A DNA stretch of 64,000 bases, from assembly GCF_029626035.1 (NCBI RefSeq), contig NZ_JARUBE010000003.1, forward strand, positions 6,138,001 to 6,202,000, given 5' to 3'. A program made the position numbers and the translations under genes. The notes beneath the pieces were generated by a model. It had not been told where the DNA came from, did not search any database, and saw only the letters and a program-made list of their open reading frames with translations. How positions within the stretch are numbered: the stretch's first letter is position 1; each line of letters opens with the position of its first letter. Below, piece after piece: positions 42,088 to 50,772 of the stretch. Source of the stretch: Micromonospora sp. WMMD980 (lineage in GTDB: Bacteria > Actinomycetota > Actinomycetes > Mycobacteriales > Micromonosporaceae).

Positions 42088-43773
42088 TCAGTCGGTGGTG
42101 GTGCTGGTGGCCTCGGCGGGCGTGCCGGAGCTGCCGCCACGGCGGCGACGGCGGCGGCGGGGCTTGGCGGCGGGCTCACCGTCGCCGCTGGCCGCCACGG
42201 CCGGCTCCGCGCCGCCCTCCGTGGTGATCACGCTGGTCGGCTGCTCGCCGGCCACCGCCTCACCGGCGCGTCGGCGCCGCCGGCGACGCGGGGTGCGGGT
42301 GCCCTCCTCGGCCCCGGCCTCGGTCGCCTCGTTGTCGGCGACGGGTCCGCCGCCGGTCGTCTCACCTCCGCGACCGCGCCTGCGGTCGCCGCCACGGCCC
42401 CGGCTGTCCCCACCACGGCCCCGGCTGTCCCCACCACGGCCCCGGCTGTCGCCGCGCCTCGACCGGCCACCGCCCAGGTCCTCCTCGACCTCCGCCGACA
42501 GGCCGGCGCGGGTGCGCTCGGCGGTCGGCAGCGTGCCGCTGACGTCGCGGGAGATGTCCAGGTCGGTGTAGAGGTGCGTGGAGGTGTGGTAGGTCTCCGG
42601 AGGTTCGGGCATGTCCAGCCCGAGGGTCTTGTCGATGATCCGCCAACGGGGCACGTCGTCCCAGTCGACGAACGTCACCGCGACGCCTGACGCCCCGGCC
42701 CGGCCGGTGCGGCCGATCCGGTGGGTGTAGGTGTCCTGGTCCTCGGGGCAGTCGTAGTTGATCACGTGGGTCACGCCCGTGACGTCGATGCCCCGGGCCG
42801 CCACGTCGGTGGCGACGAGCGTGTCGATCTTGCCGGCCCGGAACGCCCGCAGGGCCCGCTCCCGGGCGCCCTGGCCCAGGTCGCCGTGCACCGCCGCCAC
42901 CGCGAAGCCGCGGAAGTCGAGATCCTCGGCGACCCGGTCGGCGGCCCGCTTGGTGCGGGTGAAGATCATCGTCAGCCCGCGCCCCTCGGCCTGGAGGATC
43001 CGCGCCACGATCTCGATCTTGTTCATCGAGTGGGTGCGGTAGGCGAGCTGCTGGGTCTGCGGCGACGGGCCCGTCTCGGCGGTGTGACCGGCGTGGATCG
43101 TCACCGGCCGGCGGAGGAAGCGCCGCGACAACGCGACGATCGGGTCCGGCATGGTGGCCGAGAAGAGCATCGTCTGCCGGTCCTCCGGCAGCATCGCGAG
43201 AATCTTCTCGACGTCGTCCAGGAAGCCCAGGTCGAGCATCCGGTCGGCCTCGTCGAGGACGAGCGCGCGCACCCGGTCGAGCCGCAGGTGCTTCTGCTTC
43301 TGCAGGTCGAGCAGGCGGCCGGGCGTGCCGACCAGGATCTCGACGCCCTTGCGCAGCGCCTCGATCTGCGGCTCGTACGCCACGCCGCCGTAGATCGGCA
43401 GCACCCGGACACCCCGGGTGCGACCCGCGGCGTCGAGGTCCTTGGCGACCTGGATGCCCAGCTCGCGGGTGGGAACGACGACAAGCGCCTGGGGGACGCC
43501 GTCGCTGCCCTCGGACGGGGCGAAGACGCGCTCGAGCAGCGGGATGCCGAAGCCGAGCGTCTTGCCGGTGCCGGTCGGGGCCTGGCCGATCAGGTCGACG
43601 CCGCGCAGGCCGATCGGCAGCGCGTATTCCTGGATGGCGAAGGCGCGGGTGATGCCCGCGGCGGCGAGCGCCTCGACGGTCTCCTGACGGGCGCCGAGCG
43701 CGGCGAACGTGGGTGCCTCCGGCGGGACCGGAGCTGTGGGGGCCAGTGGCTGGCCGATGGTCTGCTCACTCAT
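42088..43773 (-). CDS. DEAD-box RNA helicase, RhlE-like, with RG-rich tail
   Basis: 561 residues. Core motifs: FAALGARQETVEAL with the Q-motif region IQEYALPIG, APTGTGKTLGFGIPLL (I), VVVPTRELGIQV (Ia), GTPGRLLDL (Ib), VLDEADRMLDLGF (II, DEAD), FSATMP (III), IFTRTKRAADRVAEDL (IV), TDVAARGIDVTGVTHVIN (V) and YTHRIGRTGRAG (VI). The C-terminal 130 residues are disordered, with GDSRGRG repeats and RRRRRR stretches suited to RNA binding. ATG 43773. It starts the conserved block rhlE-ferritin-DUF3107-TetR, seen from memory also in mycobacteria. Confidence 0.93.
   Translation of the reverse strand: MSEQTIGQPLAPTAPVPPEAPTFAALGARQETVEALAAAGITRAFAIQEYALPIGLRGVDLIGQAPTGTGKTLGFGIPLLERVFAPSEGSDGVPQALVVVPTRELGIQVAKDLDAAGRTRGVRVLPIYGGVAYEPQIEALRKGVEILVGTPGRLLDLQKQKHLRLDRVRALVLDEADRMLDLGFLDDVEKILAMLPEDRQTMLFSATMPDPIVALSRRFLRRPVTIHAGHTAETGPSPQTQQLAYRTHSMNKIEIVARILQAEGRGLTMIFTRTKRAADRVAEDLDFRGFAVAAVHGDLGQGARERALRAFRAGKIDTLVATDVAARGIDVTGVTHVINYDCPEDQDTYTHRIGRTGRAGASGVAVTFVDWDDVPRWRIIDKTLGLDMPEPPETYHTSTHLYTDLDISRDVSGTLPTAERTRAGLSAEVEEDLGGGRSRRGDSRGRGGDSRGRGGDSRGRGGDRRRGRGGETTGGGPVADNEATEAGAEEGTRTPRRRRRRRAGEAVAGEQPTSVITTEGGAEPAVAASGDGEPAAKPRRRRRRRGGSSGTPAEATSTTTD
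42392..42454 (-). repeat. Three tandem 21-bp repeats inside the helicase gene
   Basis: Three near-identical 21-bp copies (starting 42392, 42413 and 42434, CCACGGCCCCGGCTGTC...) encode GDSRGRG three times in the C-terminal tail of the DEAD-box helicase. They are in frame, so copy number can vary without breaking the gene. Confidence 0.85.
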
Positions 43774-44060
43774 GTGGATGTGGGGGTGCCCTCTCGTGGT
43801 GCGCCCCTCATGTCCTCAGGGCGCGAACGGTTTGGCGCGGGCCACGCGGTCGGCGGCGGTTTCGCCGAGCCGGACCGGGCCGCACGCGCTCCGGGGGACC
43901 GGCGCTGATCAGCGAAGCTGAACCTGGTCGGTGCCCACGGCAACTGTCTCATCGTACCTGAACAGCCTCTCAGCCGTCCCGATTCCGGGTGCCGGCCGCG
44001 CAGCCAGGGGTGGCTCATGTGAACTGGGTCACATTGCGGTCGGGCGGTAGCCTGCGGCTC
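43774..44060. promoter_or_regulatory. Divergent intergenic region between helicase and ferritin-like genes
   Basis: 287 bp with no coherent gene. It must contain promoters for the minus-strand helicase and the plus-strand ferritin-like gene. A small stem GCGCCC/GGGCGC (43801-43806 and 43819-43824) lies close to the helicase start. A long leader for the helicase is possible; nothing more can be said. Confidence 0.4.
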
Positions 44061-44702
44061 GTGTCCGCCCCCGACCCCGCCGCCGTCGACCTGTTCGGCC
44101 TCGTCGCGTACGGCGAGCTGCTCGCCTTCGACCGGCTGGCCGCCGATGCCCGGCTCGCTCCCGACCTGCCCCGCCGGGTCGCGCTCAGCGAGATGGCCGC
44201 GGCCGAGATCGCCCACTACCGGTGGCTCGCCGACCGGCTCGGCGCGCTGGGCGTGGCCGTCGAGGAGGCGATGACGCCCTACACCGAGGTGTTGCGGGCG
44301 TACCACGACTCGACCGAGCCACGGGACTGGGCGGAGGCGGTGACCAAGGCGTACGTGGGCGACGCGCTCACCGACGACTTCCTGCGCCGGATCGCCGACG
44401 GCCTGGCCGGGCCGGATCGCGCGCTGCTGCTCGACGTCCTGCACGACTCCCGGTACGCGGAGTTCGCGGCGGCCGAGATCAGGGCCGCGATCGAGGCCGA
44501 ACCGGGCACGGCCGGCCGGCTCTCGATGTGGGCGCGGCGGCTGCTCGGCGAGGCGCTCTCGCAGGCCGGCCGGGTCGCCGCCGCCGACCGGGGCGCGCTC
44601 GTCGCGGTGCTCGGGCGGGCCGGCGTGGACGTGCCGACGCTGCTGCGCGAGCTGACCGAGGCGCACGCCGCGCGGATGTCGGCCGCCGGCCTCAACAACT
44701 GA
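44061..44702 (+). CDS. Ferritin-like fold protein, MiaE-related
   Basis: 213 residues of four-helix character. GTG 44061 (VSAPDPAAVDLFGLVAYGEL) begins the conserved part. Candidate di-iron ligands are Glu in YGELLAFDRL, E-x-x-H in MAAAEIAHYRWL and later E in AEFAAAEIRAAIE. Proteins of this type are annotated as ferritin-like or tRNA-hydroxylase (MiaE)-like in actinobacteria, function unproven. It is divergent from the RNA helicase and convergent with the DUF3107 gene; the helicase/ferritin-like/DUF3107/TetR neighbourhood is, from memory, also seen in M. tuberculosis. Confidence 0.82.
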   Translation: MSAPDPAAVDLFGLVAYGELLAFDRLAADARLAPDLPRRVALSEMAAAEIAHYRWLADRLGALGVAVEEAMTPYTEVLRAYHDSTEPRDWAEAVTKAYVGDALTDDFLRRIADGLAGPDRALLLDVLHDSRYAEFAAAEIRAAIEAEPGTAGRLSMWARRLLGEALSQAGRVAAADRGALVAVLGRAGVDVPTLLRELTEAHAARMSAAGLNN

Positions 44703-44771
44703 GCTGAGCCGGCCGGGACGACTGAGTCGCCGCGGCGGGTGACCCCGCCACGGCGACCGGCGCGACGCGGA

Positions 44772-44999
44772 TCAGCGGACGGTGAACCCGACGGCGCGGG
44801 GCGACGCCTCGGCGATCTCGACGTAGGCGACCTTGCCGACCGGCACGATCACCCGCCGGCCCTTCTCGTCGGTCAGGGAGAGCGTGCCCTCGCTCCTGGC
44901 GAAGGCGTCGGTCACGATCTGCTCGATCTCGGCCGGCGACTGCGCGCTCTCCAGGACCAGCTCCCGCGGCGCGTACTGCACGCCGATCTTGACCTCCAC
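44772..44999 (-). CDS. DUF3107 protein
   Basis: 75 residues: EVKIGVQYAPRELVLESAQS, TDAFARSEGTLSLTDEKGRR and VIVPVGKVAYVEIAE are the signature of DUF3107, a small actinobacterial family of unknown role. No signal peptide. It lies 65 bp after the TetR gene on the same strand, and probably shares its transcript. ATG 44999 follows GAGGAGGCACAGTG-like sequence (TTGAGGAGG). Confidence 0.9.
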   Translation of the reverse strand: MEVKIGVQYAPRELVLESAQSPAEIEQIVTDAFARSEGTLSLTDEKGRRVIVPVGKVAYVEIAEASPRAVGFTVR

Positions 45000-45064
45000 T
45001 GTGCCTCCTCAACTGGGGCGAAAAAGCCGCCGTGGGAAGGCTATCCGATCGGGCGGCGCGATGT

Positions 45065-45703
45065 TCAGGCTGACTCACCCTGGAGCGGGAAGCTGGCGAT
45101 GCCACGCCAGGACAGCGCCGCCACCAGCGCCTCCGCCTCCGGCTTGGCCACCTGCCGGCCGCCGGCCAGCCAGAACTGGGCGGCCGTCTCGGCCGCGCCG
45201 ACCAGCCCGGACGCGAGCAGCTCGGCGTGCGCCCGGCTGGACCCGGTGTCCGAGATGATGGTGTCGGTGATCGCCGCGATGCAGCCCTGCTCCACCCGCT
45301 CCACCCGCTGCCGCACCGCCGGGTCGTTGCGCAGGTCGGATTCGAAGACCAGCCGGAACGCCTCGCTCTCGTGGTCGACGAAGTCGAAGTACGCCCGCAC
45401 CGCCGCGCCGACCCGCTCCTTGTTGTCCTGCGTGCCGCGCATCGCGTCGTGCACCTTCGCGACGATGGCGTCACAGTGCGTGTCCAGCAGCGCGAGGTAG
45501 AGCTCCATCTTCCCGGGGAAGTGCTGGTAGAGAACCGGCTTGGAGACACCGGCCCGCTCGGCGATGTCGTCCATCGCCGCGGCGTGGTAGCCGTGCGCGA
45601 CGAACACCTCCTGGGCGGCGGCGAGCAGCTGCTTACGGCGCGCCGAGCGGGGCAGGCGGGTGGGCCGGCCGGCGGTCTGAGAACCGTTCCCCACTGCGGT
45701 CAT
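45065..45703 (-). CDS. TetR-family transcriptional regulator
   Basis: 212 residues. The N-terminal HTH is clear: RSARRKQLLAAAQEVFVAHG, YHAAAMDDIAERAGVSKPVL and YQHFPGKMELYLALLD, followed by a helical ligand-binding domain. ATG 45703 has a good site (CGGAGGTTCCC); a start at 45736 is in frame but lacks one. Its promoter region is shared with the divergent long protein gene at 45852, so it may control that gene. Ligand unknown. Confidence 0.92.
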   Translation of the reverse strand: MTAVGNGSQTAGRPTRLPRSARRKQLLAAAQEVFVAHGYHAAAMDDIAERAGVSKPVLYQHFPGKMELYLALLDTHCDAIVAKVHDAMRGTQDNKERVGAAVRAYFDFVDHESEAFRLVFESDLRNDPAVRQRVERVEQGCIAAITDTIISDTGSSRAHAELLASGLVGAAETAAQFWLAGGRQVAKPEAEALVAALSWRGIASFPLQGESA

Positions 45704-45851
45704 GGGAACCTCCGAGTGTCTGCGTCGAGCCGGCACGTATCGCCCGAACCGGGTCGGGTTCGTGAACCCGTCGCGGAATTGGCCCGCCGCTGTAACTTAT
45801 CGCCACTGTCACCACACGGTAGCCTCAGCGGGGGCGACCAAGGAGCGCGCG

Positions 45852-48713
45852 GTGAGTGAAGCAGGGCAACCCGGAGCCGCCACCCCGGGAGAGCACGGCG
45901 ACGGGACGGGTCAGCAGGACGACCCGGCCCGCACCGGCGGCGGATGGGCGCCCCCGGCGGACGGCTGGTCCCGAGGCGCCCCGGCGCCCGGTGGCTGGCC
46001 CTACGGTGACCTGGGCGGTGGCTGGGCCGCCTCCTCTCCCCGGCACGGCGACCTGCCGGCCCCGCTGCCCGGTCACGCGGCCGAGGAGCCGCCGCGCGTC
46101 AACGGCCGCCACGTCAACGGCGTGCGTCACGCCGGGGAGGAGTCGCCGGTGACCCGCCAGGCGCCGGTGAGTGCCCCACCCGTGGGTGAGCCGCCGCGGG
46201 AGAACGACGGCGACCGGCTGGCCGTGCCGGCCCCGCGGCCCGCGCCCGCGGTCGAGCAGCAGCCCGACGCCGCCGCTTCGCGGCACGCCTCGGACGACAC
46301 CGCCGCGGGACGGCTTCCGCGCTGGGCCGAGAGCGGCCCGACCTCGGCGCCCCCGGCGCTCCAGGTGCCGCCGGTCGGCGCCGCCGCCTCCGGCTTCGAG
46401 GTGCCGCCGGGCTTCCACGCGCCGACCGTCGACCCGGCCGCCCCGTCGCTCTCGCGCGGTTGGGCCGACCGGGGTCCGGTCGAGCCGGCCGCCGCCGGCG
46501 ACCGCGCCGAGCAGCCCTCGCCCGAGCCGCCGGCGCAGCACCCGGCGGACCGCCGCGCGACCGAGGGCGCCCGCGCCGCCGTCGACCCGCGAGGGGCCGG
46601 TGCGGACGACCCGGGCGAGCCGGACTGGTCCGGCCCGTCCTGGAACCGCCCGAGCTGGGGCGACGGCTGGGCCCCGCCGTGGGCCCGCACGGACGAGCCG
46701 GCCGGGCGCCGGGCCGGCCGCGACGACGAGCCGTCCGCGCGCCGGGCGGTCCCTGACGACGCCTCCGCCCTCCGCCGGGCCGGCCGCGAGGACGAGCCCG
46801 CCGACCGGGCGCCCCAGGACGACGAGCCGACCGGTCGCCGGGCCGGCCGCGAGGACCGGGCCGCCGAGTGGGCCCCCGAGCCGGTGCGGCCCTACGAGCC
46901 GGTCCGGGTCGAACCGCCCACCGGATACGAGCCACCCCGACCGGAGCCGGTGCGGCCCTACGAGCCGGTGCGGGCCGAGTCGGCCGCCGGGCACGAGACG
47001 CCACGCCCCGAGCCGACCCGGCCGTTCCGGCTGCCCCGGGAGGACCCCGAGCCGCGCCCGGCTCACGAGTCGACCGCCCAGCGGCCCTCCTGGGCGGGCC
47101 CGCCGGTGCCGGTGACCCCGTTCGGCGCGCGCCCCGATCCGCCCGCCGCCCCGCCGGCCGCGCGTGAGGCGCCGGCCGGTCCGCCGCCGCCTGCCGCGTA
47201 CGCTCCCGCGCCGGCCGCCCGGGCCGCCGGTGAGCCGGCCGACGAGCCGCACCGCGCGCCGGACCAGGCACCCGCCGAGCCGGCCGGTGTCCCGCCGGTC
47301 TCCGCCGCCCCGGCGCCGTTCGACAGCTACCGCCCCCCCCGGCCGACGAGCGCGCCGCCCTACGCGGCCCGCCGGTCCGCCCCCGAGCCGGCGCCGACCG
47401 CCGCCGCGCCGGTCGCCGAGTCCCCGTCCGCGGAGCCGGCCCCGGCGGTGCTGCCGCAGCGCGTCCCCGCCGAGCCGGACGTGCCCGTGGTGCCGGAGCC
47501 GCCGGCGGTGGAACCGTCCGCCGAGACTCCCGAGCTGGCCCGCATCGCCACCCATCTGCGCCGGGACGACGAGCCCGCGCCGCTGCGCGAACGGCCGGAG
47601 GGCTTCGACGTCAACGCGATCCTGGACGCGGTGCGTGAGGTGGCGGGCGTGCGCGACGCCGCGCTCCGGCGCACCCCGGCCGGCGCGCACAGCCTCCGGC
47701 TCGACCTGGCCGACGGCGCCGACCCGGCCGACGTGAGCCGGCTGGTGGCCCGCCTGCTCCAGGAGCGGATGGGTCTGGCCGCCGCGCCGCAGAACCTGCC
47801 CGGCGCGCCGGCCGTGCCACCGCCGCCGGTCCGCCGCCGGTCCGCCGCGGCTCGCGCCGACCGCCTCGCCGAGCTTCCGCCGCCCGACCCCCGATCCGGT
47901 ACGCCCCGGTCGCGCGCCGACGACGAGCCGGACGCCCAGGTGACCGGCGCGGTGCCGCCCGGCCCGGCCGGTGACGACACGTCCGCCCGGCCCGGCGTCA
48001 TGCGTCCGGCGAACCGGCCGGCCGAGAACCGTTCCGGCGAGGGGCGGTTCGGCGGGGTGGAGTCGCGCACCGGCCGGCCGGCCGACACGCCGGTCGAGAG
48101 CGCCGAGCCGGGTGGCGAGCCGCCGCGCCGGCGCCGGCAGTCCACCCACCGGGGCCGGGCCACGGTGGACGAGACGTCGCTGGCCGCCGCGCCGACGGGC
48201 ATGTCCACCGGCAGCCCGGTCACGCTCGGCACCTCCTACTCCGGTGGGCAGATGACCACGACGGAGACTGCTCCGTCGCGACCGCTGGACCCGGGCGGCG
48301 CGCCCGGCCCGCGGGTGGTCATCGACCACGTCCTGGTGAGCACGTTCGGGCTGGACGCCACCACCGAGGTCCGTCTGCTCGCCGGGGACCGGGCGGCCGA
48401 CGGGCACGCCACCGGCCCGGCGGTCGACGGGTACGTGCTGCGGCTCTGCGCGGTGGCCGCCGCCGCCGCGGTGGACGAACTGCTCGGCGGTGGGGACGTC
48501 CCGGCCGGCGATCGGGGCCGCTGCTTCGTCGAGCACGCCGCGGTGGTGCCGTTCGGCAACTGCGAGGTGGCGACCGTGGTGGTGCTGCTGGTCTGCGAGG
48601 GGTGGGTGGAGCAGCTCGCCGGGTCGGCGCTGGTGGCCGGCGATCCACGGCAGGCGGTGGTCCGGGCCACCCTGGCCGCGGTCAACCGCCGCCTGGAGGC
48701 GCTGCTCGCCTGA
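45852..48713 (+). CDS. Long Pro/Ala/Glu/Arg-rich protein with small C-terminal domains
   Basis: 953 residues from GTG 45852, preceded by AAGGAG (45839-45844). About the first 580 residues are low-complexity, without a signal peptide, containing repeated units such as RRAGRDDEP and RPYEPVRVEPPTGYEPPRPE. Folded parts come late: a conserved helical segment LARIATHLRRDDEPAPLRER to RLVARLLQERMG (about 555-640) and a C-terminal domain, RVVIDHVLVSTFGLDATTEV, FVEHAAVVPFGNCEVATVVV to AAVNRRLEALLA (about 815-953). I do not recognise a function; codon pattern and conserved ends argue it is real. Divergent from the TetR gene. Confidence 0.75.
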   Translation: MSEAGQPGAATPGEHGDGTGQQDDPARTGGGWAPPADGWSRGAPAPGGWPYGDLGGGWAASSPRHGDLPAPLPGHAAEEPPRVNGRHVNGVRHAGEESPVTRQAPVSAPPVGEPPRENDGDRLAVPAPRPAPAVEQQPDAAASRHASDDTAAGRLPRWAESGPTSAPPALQVPPVGAAASGFEVPPGFHAPTVDPAAPSLSRGWADRGPVEPAAAGDRAEQPSPEPPAQHPADRRATEGARAAVDPRGAGADDPGEPDWSGPSWNRPSWGDGWAPPWARTDEPAGRRAGRDDEPSARRAVPDDASALRRAGREDEPADRAPQDDEPTGRRAGREDRAAEWAPEPVRPYEPVRVEPPTGYEPPRPEPVRPYEPVRAESAAGHETPRPEPTRPFRLPREDPEPRPAHESTAQRPSWAGPPVPVTPFGARPDPPAAPPAAREAPAGPPPPAAYAPAPAARAAGEPADEPHRAPDQAPAEPAGVPPVSAAPAPFDSYRPPRPTSAPPYAARRSAPEPAPTAAAPVAESPSAEPAPAVLPQRVPAEPDVPVVPEPPAVEPSAETPELARIATHLRRDDEPAPLRERPEGFDVNAILDAVREVAGVRDAALRRTPAGAHSLRLDLADGADPADVSRLVARLLQERMGLAAAPQNLPGAPAVPPPPVRRRSAAARADRLAELPPPDPRSGTPRSRADDEPDAQVTGAVPPGPAGDDTSARPGVMRPANRPAENRSGEGRFGGVESRTGRPADTPVESAEPGGEPPRRRRQSTHRGRATVDETSLAAAPTGMSTGSPVTLGTSYSGGQMTTTETAPSRPLDPGGAPGPRVVIDHVLVSTFGLDATTEVRLLAGDRAADGHATGPAVDGYVLRLCAVAAAAAVDELLGGGDVPAGDRGRCFVEHAAVVPFGNCEVATVVVLLVCEGWVEQLAGSALVAGDPRQAVVRATLAAVNRRLEALLA

Positions 48714-48754
48714 GGAATTGTGCGGCCGGGGCCGGCGCGGGGAAGACTGGAGGC

Positions 48755-49831
48755 ATGAAGCGTGCCGCACTCTGGCCGGATCATCTCCTCCCCGCGCACC
48801 ACGTCCCGCCGCCCTGGCCTGGCCGGCACGTGCCGCTCGACGGCACGCTCGTCCACGTCCGGGACACCCCGGCCACCACGCCGGGTGCCGAGCCGGCGCT
48901 CTACGTGCACGGCCTCGGCGGCTCCGCGCAGAACTGGACCGACCTGGCCGGGCTGCTCGCGGGCCGGCTCGACGGCCAGGCGATCGACCTGCCCGGGTTC
49001 GGGCGCAGCGAGCCGGGCCGGCGCTACACGATCCCGGCCTTCGCCGACCGGGTGGTCCGCTGGATCGAGCACAGCGACCGGGGGCCGGTGCACCTGTTCG
49101 GCAACTCGCTGGGCGGCGCGGTCGCGGTCCGGGTGGCGGCGCTGCGGCCGGACCTGGTCCGCACGCTCACGCTGATCTCGCCGGCCCTGCCGTTCCTGGA
49201 CTTCCGGCGCTCGTTGCAGGGGCGGATGCTGCCGGTGCTGGTGATCCCCCGGGGCGAGCGGCTGGCCGCCTGGCGGCTGGCCCAGCTCGCCCCGGAGGCG
49301 ATGGCGCAGCAGGTGATGGAGTCGTGCGTGGCGGACCTGACCCGGATCAGCGAGCAGCGCCGGCAGGAGGCGATCGACGAGATCCGGATCCGGTACGAGG
49401 CGGCGCACTACGCCGCCGCCTACGTGCGCACGTTCCGGGGCCTGGTCGGCAGCTTCCTGCGGTCGTACCTGCCGGGGGAGGGTGCGCTGTGGCGGCAGGC
49501 CGCGTCGGTGCGGGTGCCCACGCTGGTGGTGGGCGGGCGGCAGGATCGCCTGGTCGACGTGCGGGTCGCCCCGCAGACCGCCCGGGTGGTCCCGGACAGC
49601 CGGTTGTTGATGCTCGACGACGTCGGGCACGTGGCCCAGCTGGAGGTGCCCCGGATCGTGGCCCGGGCGGTGCTGGCGCTGCTCGACGAGGCGGCGCCGG
49701 CCGGGACGCCGGTGCCGGCCGCCTTGCCGGAGCTGGCCGCCACGCCGGGGACGGCGGAGCGGAAAGCGCAGACCACGGCCCTGGTCACCGGAACGGGGGA
49801 GAGCGAAAGCGGTCGCGACGTGGCAGGCTGA
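48755..49831 (+). CDS. Alpha/beta hydrolase
   Basis: 358 residues. The fold is clear: PALYVHGLGGSAQNWTDLAG (oxyanion region), IDLPGFGRSEPGRRYTI, the nucleophile elbow LFGNSLGGAVA (GNSLGG with Ser), ACID region VVGGRQDRLVDVR and the catalytic His in DDVGHVAQLEVP. The substrate is unknown; the sequence resembles the esterase/lipase members near DUF3152 and moeZ in mycobacteria. ATG 48755 follows GGAGGC. The next gene starts 5 bp after the stop. Confidence 0.9.
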   Translation: MKRAALWPDHLLPAHHVPPPWPGRHVPLDGTLVHVRDTPATTPGAEPALYVHGLGGSAQNWTDLAGLLAGRLDGQAIDLPGFGRSEPGRRYTIPAFADRVVRWIEHSDRGPVHLFGNSLGGAVAVRVAALRPDLVRTLTLISPALPFLDFRRSLQGRMLPVLVIPRGERLAAWRLAQLAPEAMAQQVMESCVADLTRISEQRRQEAIDEIRIRYEAAHYAAAYVRTFRGLVGSFLRSYLPGEGALWRQAASVRVPTLVVGGRQDRLVDVRVAPQTARVVPDSRLLMLDDVGHVAQLEVPRIVARAVLALLDEAAPAGTPVPAALPELAATPGTAERKAQTTALVTGTGESESGRDVAG

Positions 49832-49836
49832 GCCGG

Positions 49837-50697
49837 ATGCCCAGCTCCCGCCGTCCGCGTGCCGCACGGTCCACGCCTCTTGCCCGCCGGTGGCGTACCG
49901 CCGTGGTGGTCTGCGCCTTCCTGGCCGCCGCCGGGATGGGCGTGGGGGTCGCGTTGCGACTGCCGTCGGCCGGCGCGAAGGAGTTGGTGGCCGACGGGTT
50001 CGCCGCGCAGTCGCCGGAGCCGGCCCCGGCCGTGGCGCCGTCGTCGGCCGCGCCGCCGCCCGTGACGCCGCGCTCGCCGGTGGCGCCCGTGCTGGCCCTG
50101 CCCGGTCCGGTGCCGGCGCACGGCCGGGGCGGTTTCTCCTACGACGACCGGGCCGGCGGCGTGCTGGGCCGGGCGGGGGAGCTGCGCCGGTTCCGGGTGG
50201 CGGTGGAGGTCGGCTCCGGTGAGCGGCCAGGTGCCTTCGGTGACGCGGTGCAGCGGGCCCTGGCCGGGCCGGGCAGCTGGGTGGAGAGCGGCCGGTTGCG
50301 GTTGCGGCGGGTGGCGCCGGGCGGGCGTTACGACTTCACGATCTATCTGGCCACCCGGGACACCGCGTTGCGGCTGTGCGGGGCGGGCGGGATCGACATC
50401 CGCAAGGGCGGCGTGCCGTACACGTCTTGTCGGGTGCCCGGCAAGGTCGTGATCAATCTCGACCGGTGGCGCACCTCGGCACCGCATCTGGTGGCCGCGC
50501 GGATGCCGTTGGACACCTACCGGCTCTATGTGGTCAACCACGAGGTGGGGCACCAGCTCGGGCACCACCACGAGGCGTGTCCGGGCCCGGGCCGGCAGGC
50601 GCCCGTGATGCAGCAGCAGACGCTGTTCCTCGACGGCTGCCGCCCGAACCCGTGGCCGTACCTGGGCGGGAAGCGGTACGCGGGGCCGTCGTTGTGA
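49837..50697 (+). CDS. DUF3152 secreted metalloprotease-like protein, copy 1
   Basis: 286 residues: Arg-rich start, membrane/signal segment (AVVVCAFLAAAGMGVGVAL), Pro/Ala linker, then the DUF3152 domain with the zinc-protease motif YVVNHEVGHQLGHHHEAC (HExGH-x3-H), CRVPGKVVINLDRW before it and PVMQQQTLFLDGCRPNPWPY after it. The pattern suggests a secreted zinc peptidase, although activity is unproven for the family. It follows the alpha/beta hydrolase by 5 bp. A paralogue lies 75 bp downstream. Confidence 0.88.
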   Translation: MPSSRRPRAARSTPLARRWRTAVVVCAFLAAAGMGVGVALRLPSAGAKELVADGFAAQSPEPAPAVAPSSAAPPPVTPRSPVAPVLALPGPVPAHGRGGFSYDDRAGGVLGRAGELRRFRVAVEVGSGERPGAFGDAVQRALAGPGSWVESGRLRLRRVAPGGRYDFTIYLATRDTALRLCGAGGIDIRKGGVPYTSCRVPGKVVINLDRWRTSAPHLVAARMPLDTYRLYVVNHEVGHQLGHHHEACPGPGRQAPVMQQQTLFLDGCRPNPWPYLGGKRYAGPSL

Positions 50698-50772
50698 GCC
50701 GGTTGCGAAAGTTATTCGCGGCATAAGCGGTAAAAGCAGCTATATGCCCGAATTGCGTGTCACGCTGGTGTC

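Noticed and set aside
42392..42454. Considered as a non-coding tandem repeat
   Set aside because: In frame inside the helicase and encodes GDSRGRG; it is a coding repeat.
45825..48770. A 981-residue minus-strand frame
   Set aside because: Antisense to the disordered-protein gene. Both are low-complexity, but the plus frame has a ribosome site, conserved end domains and a promoter position opposite TetR.
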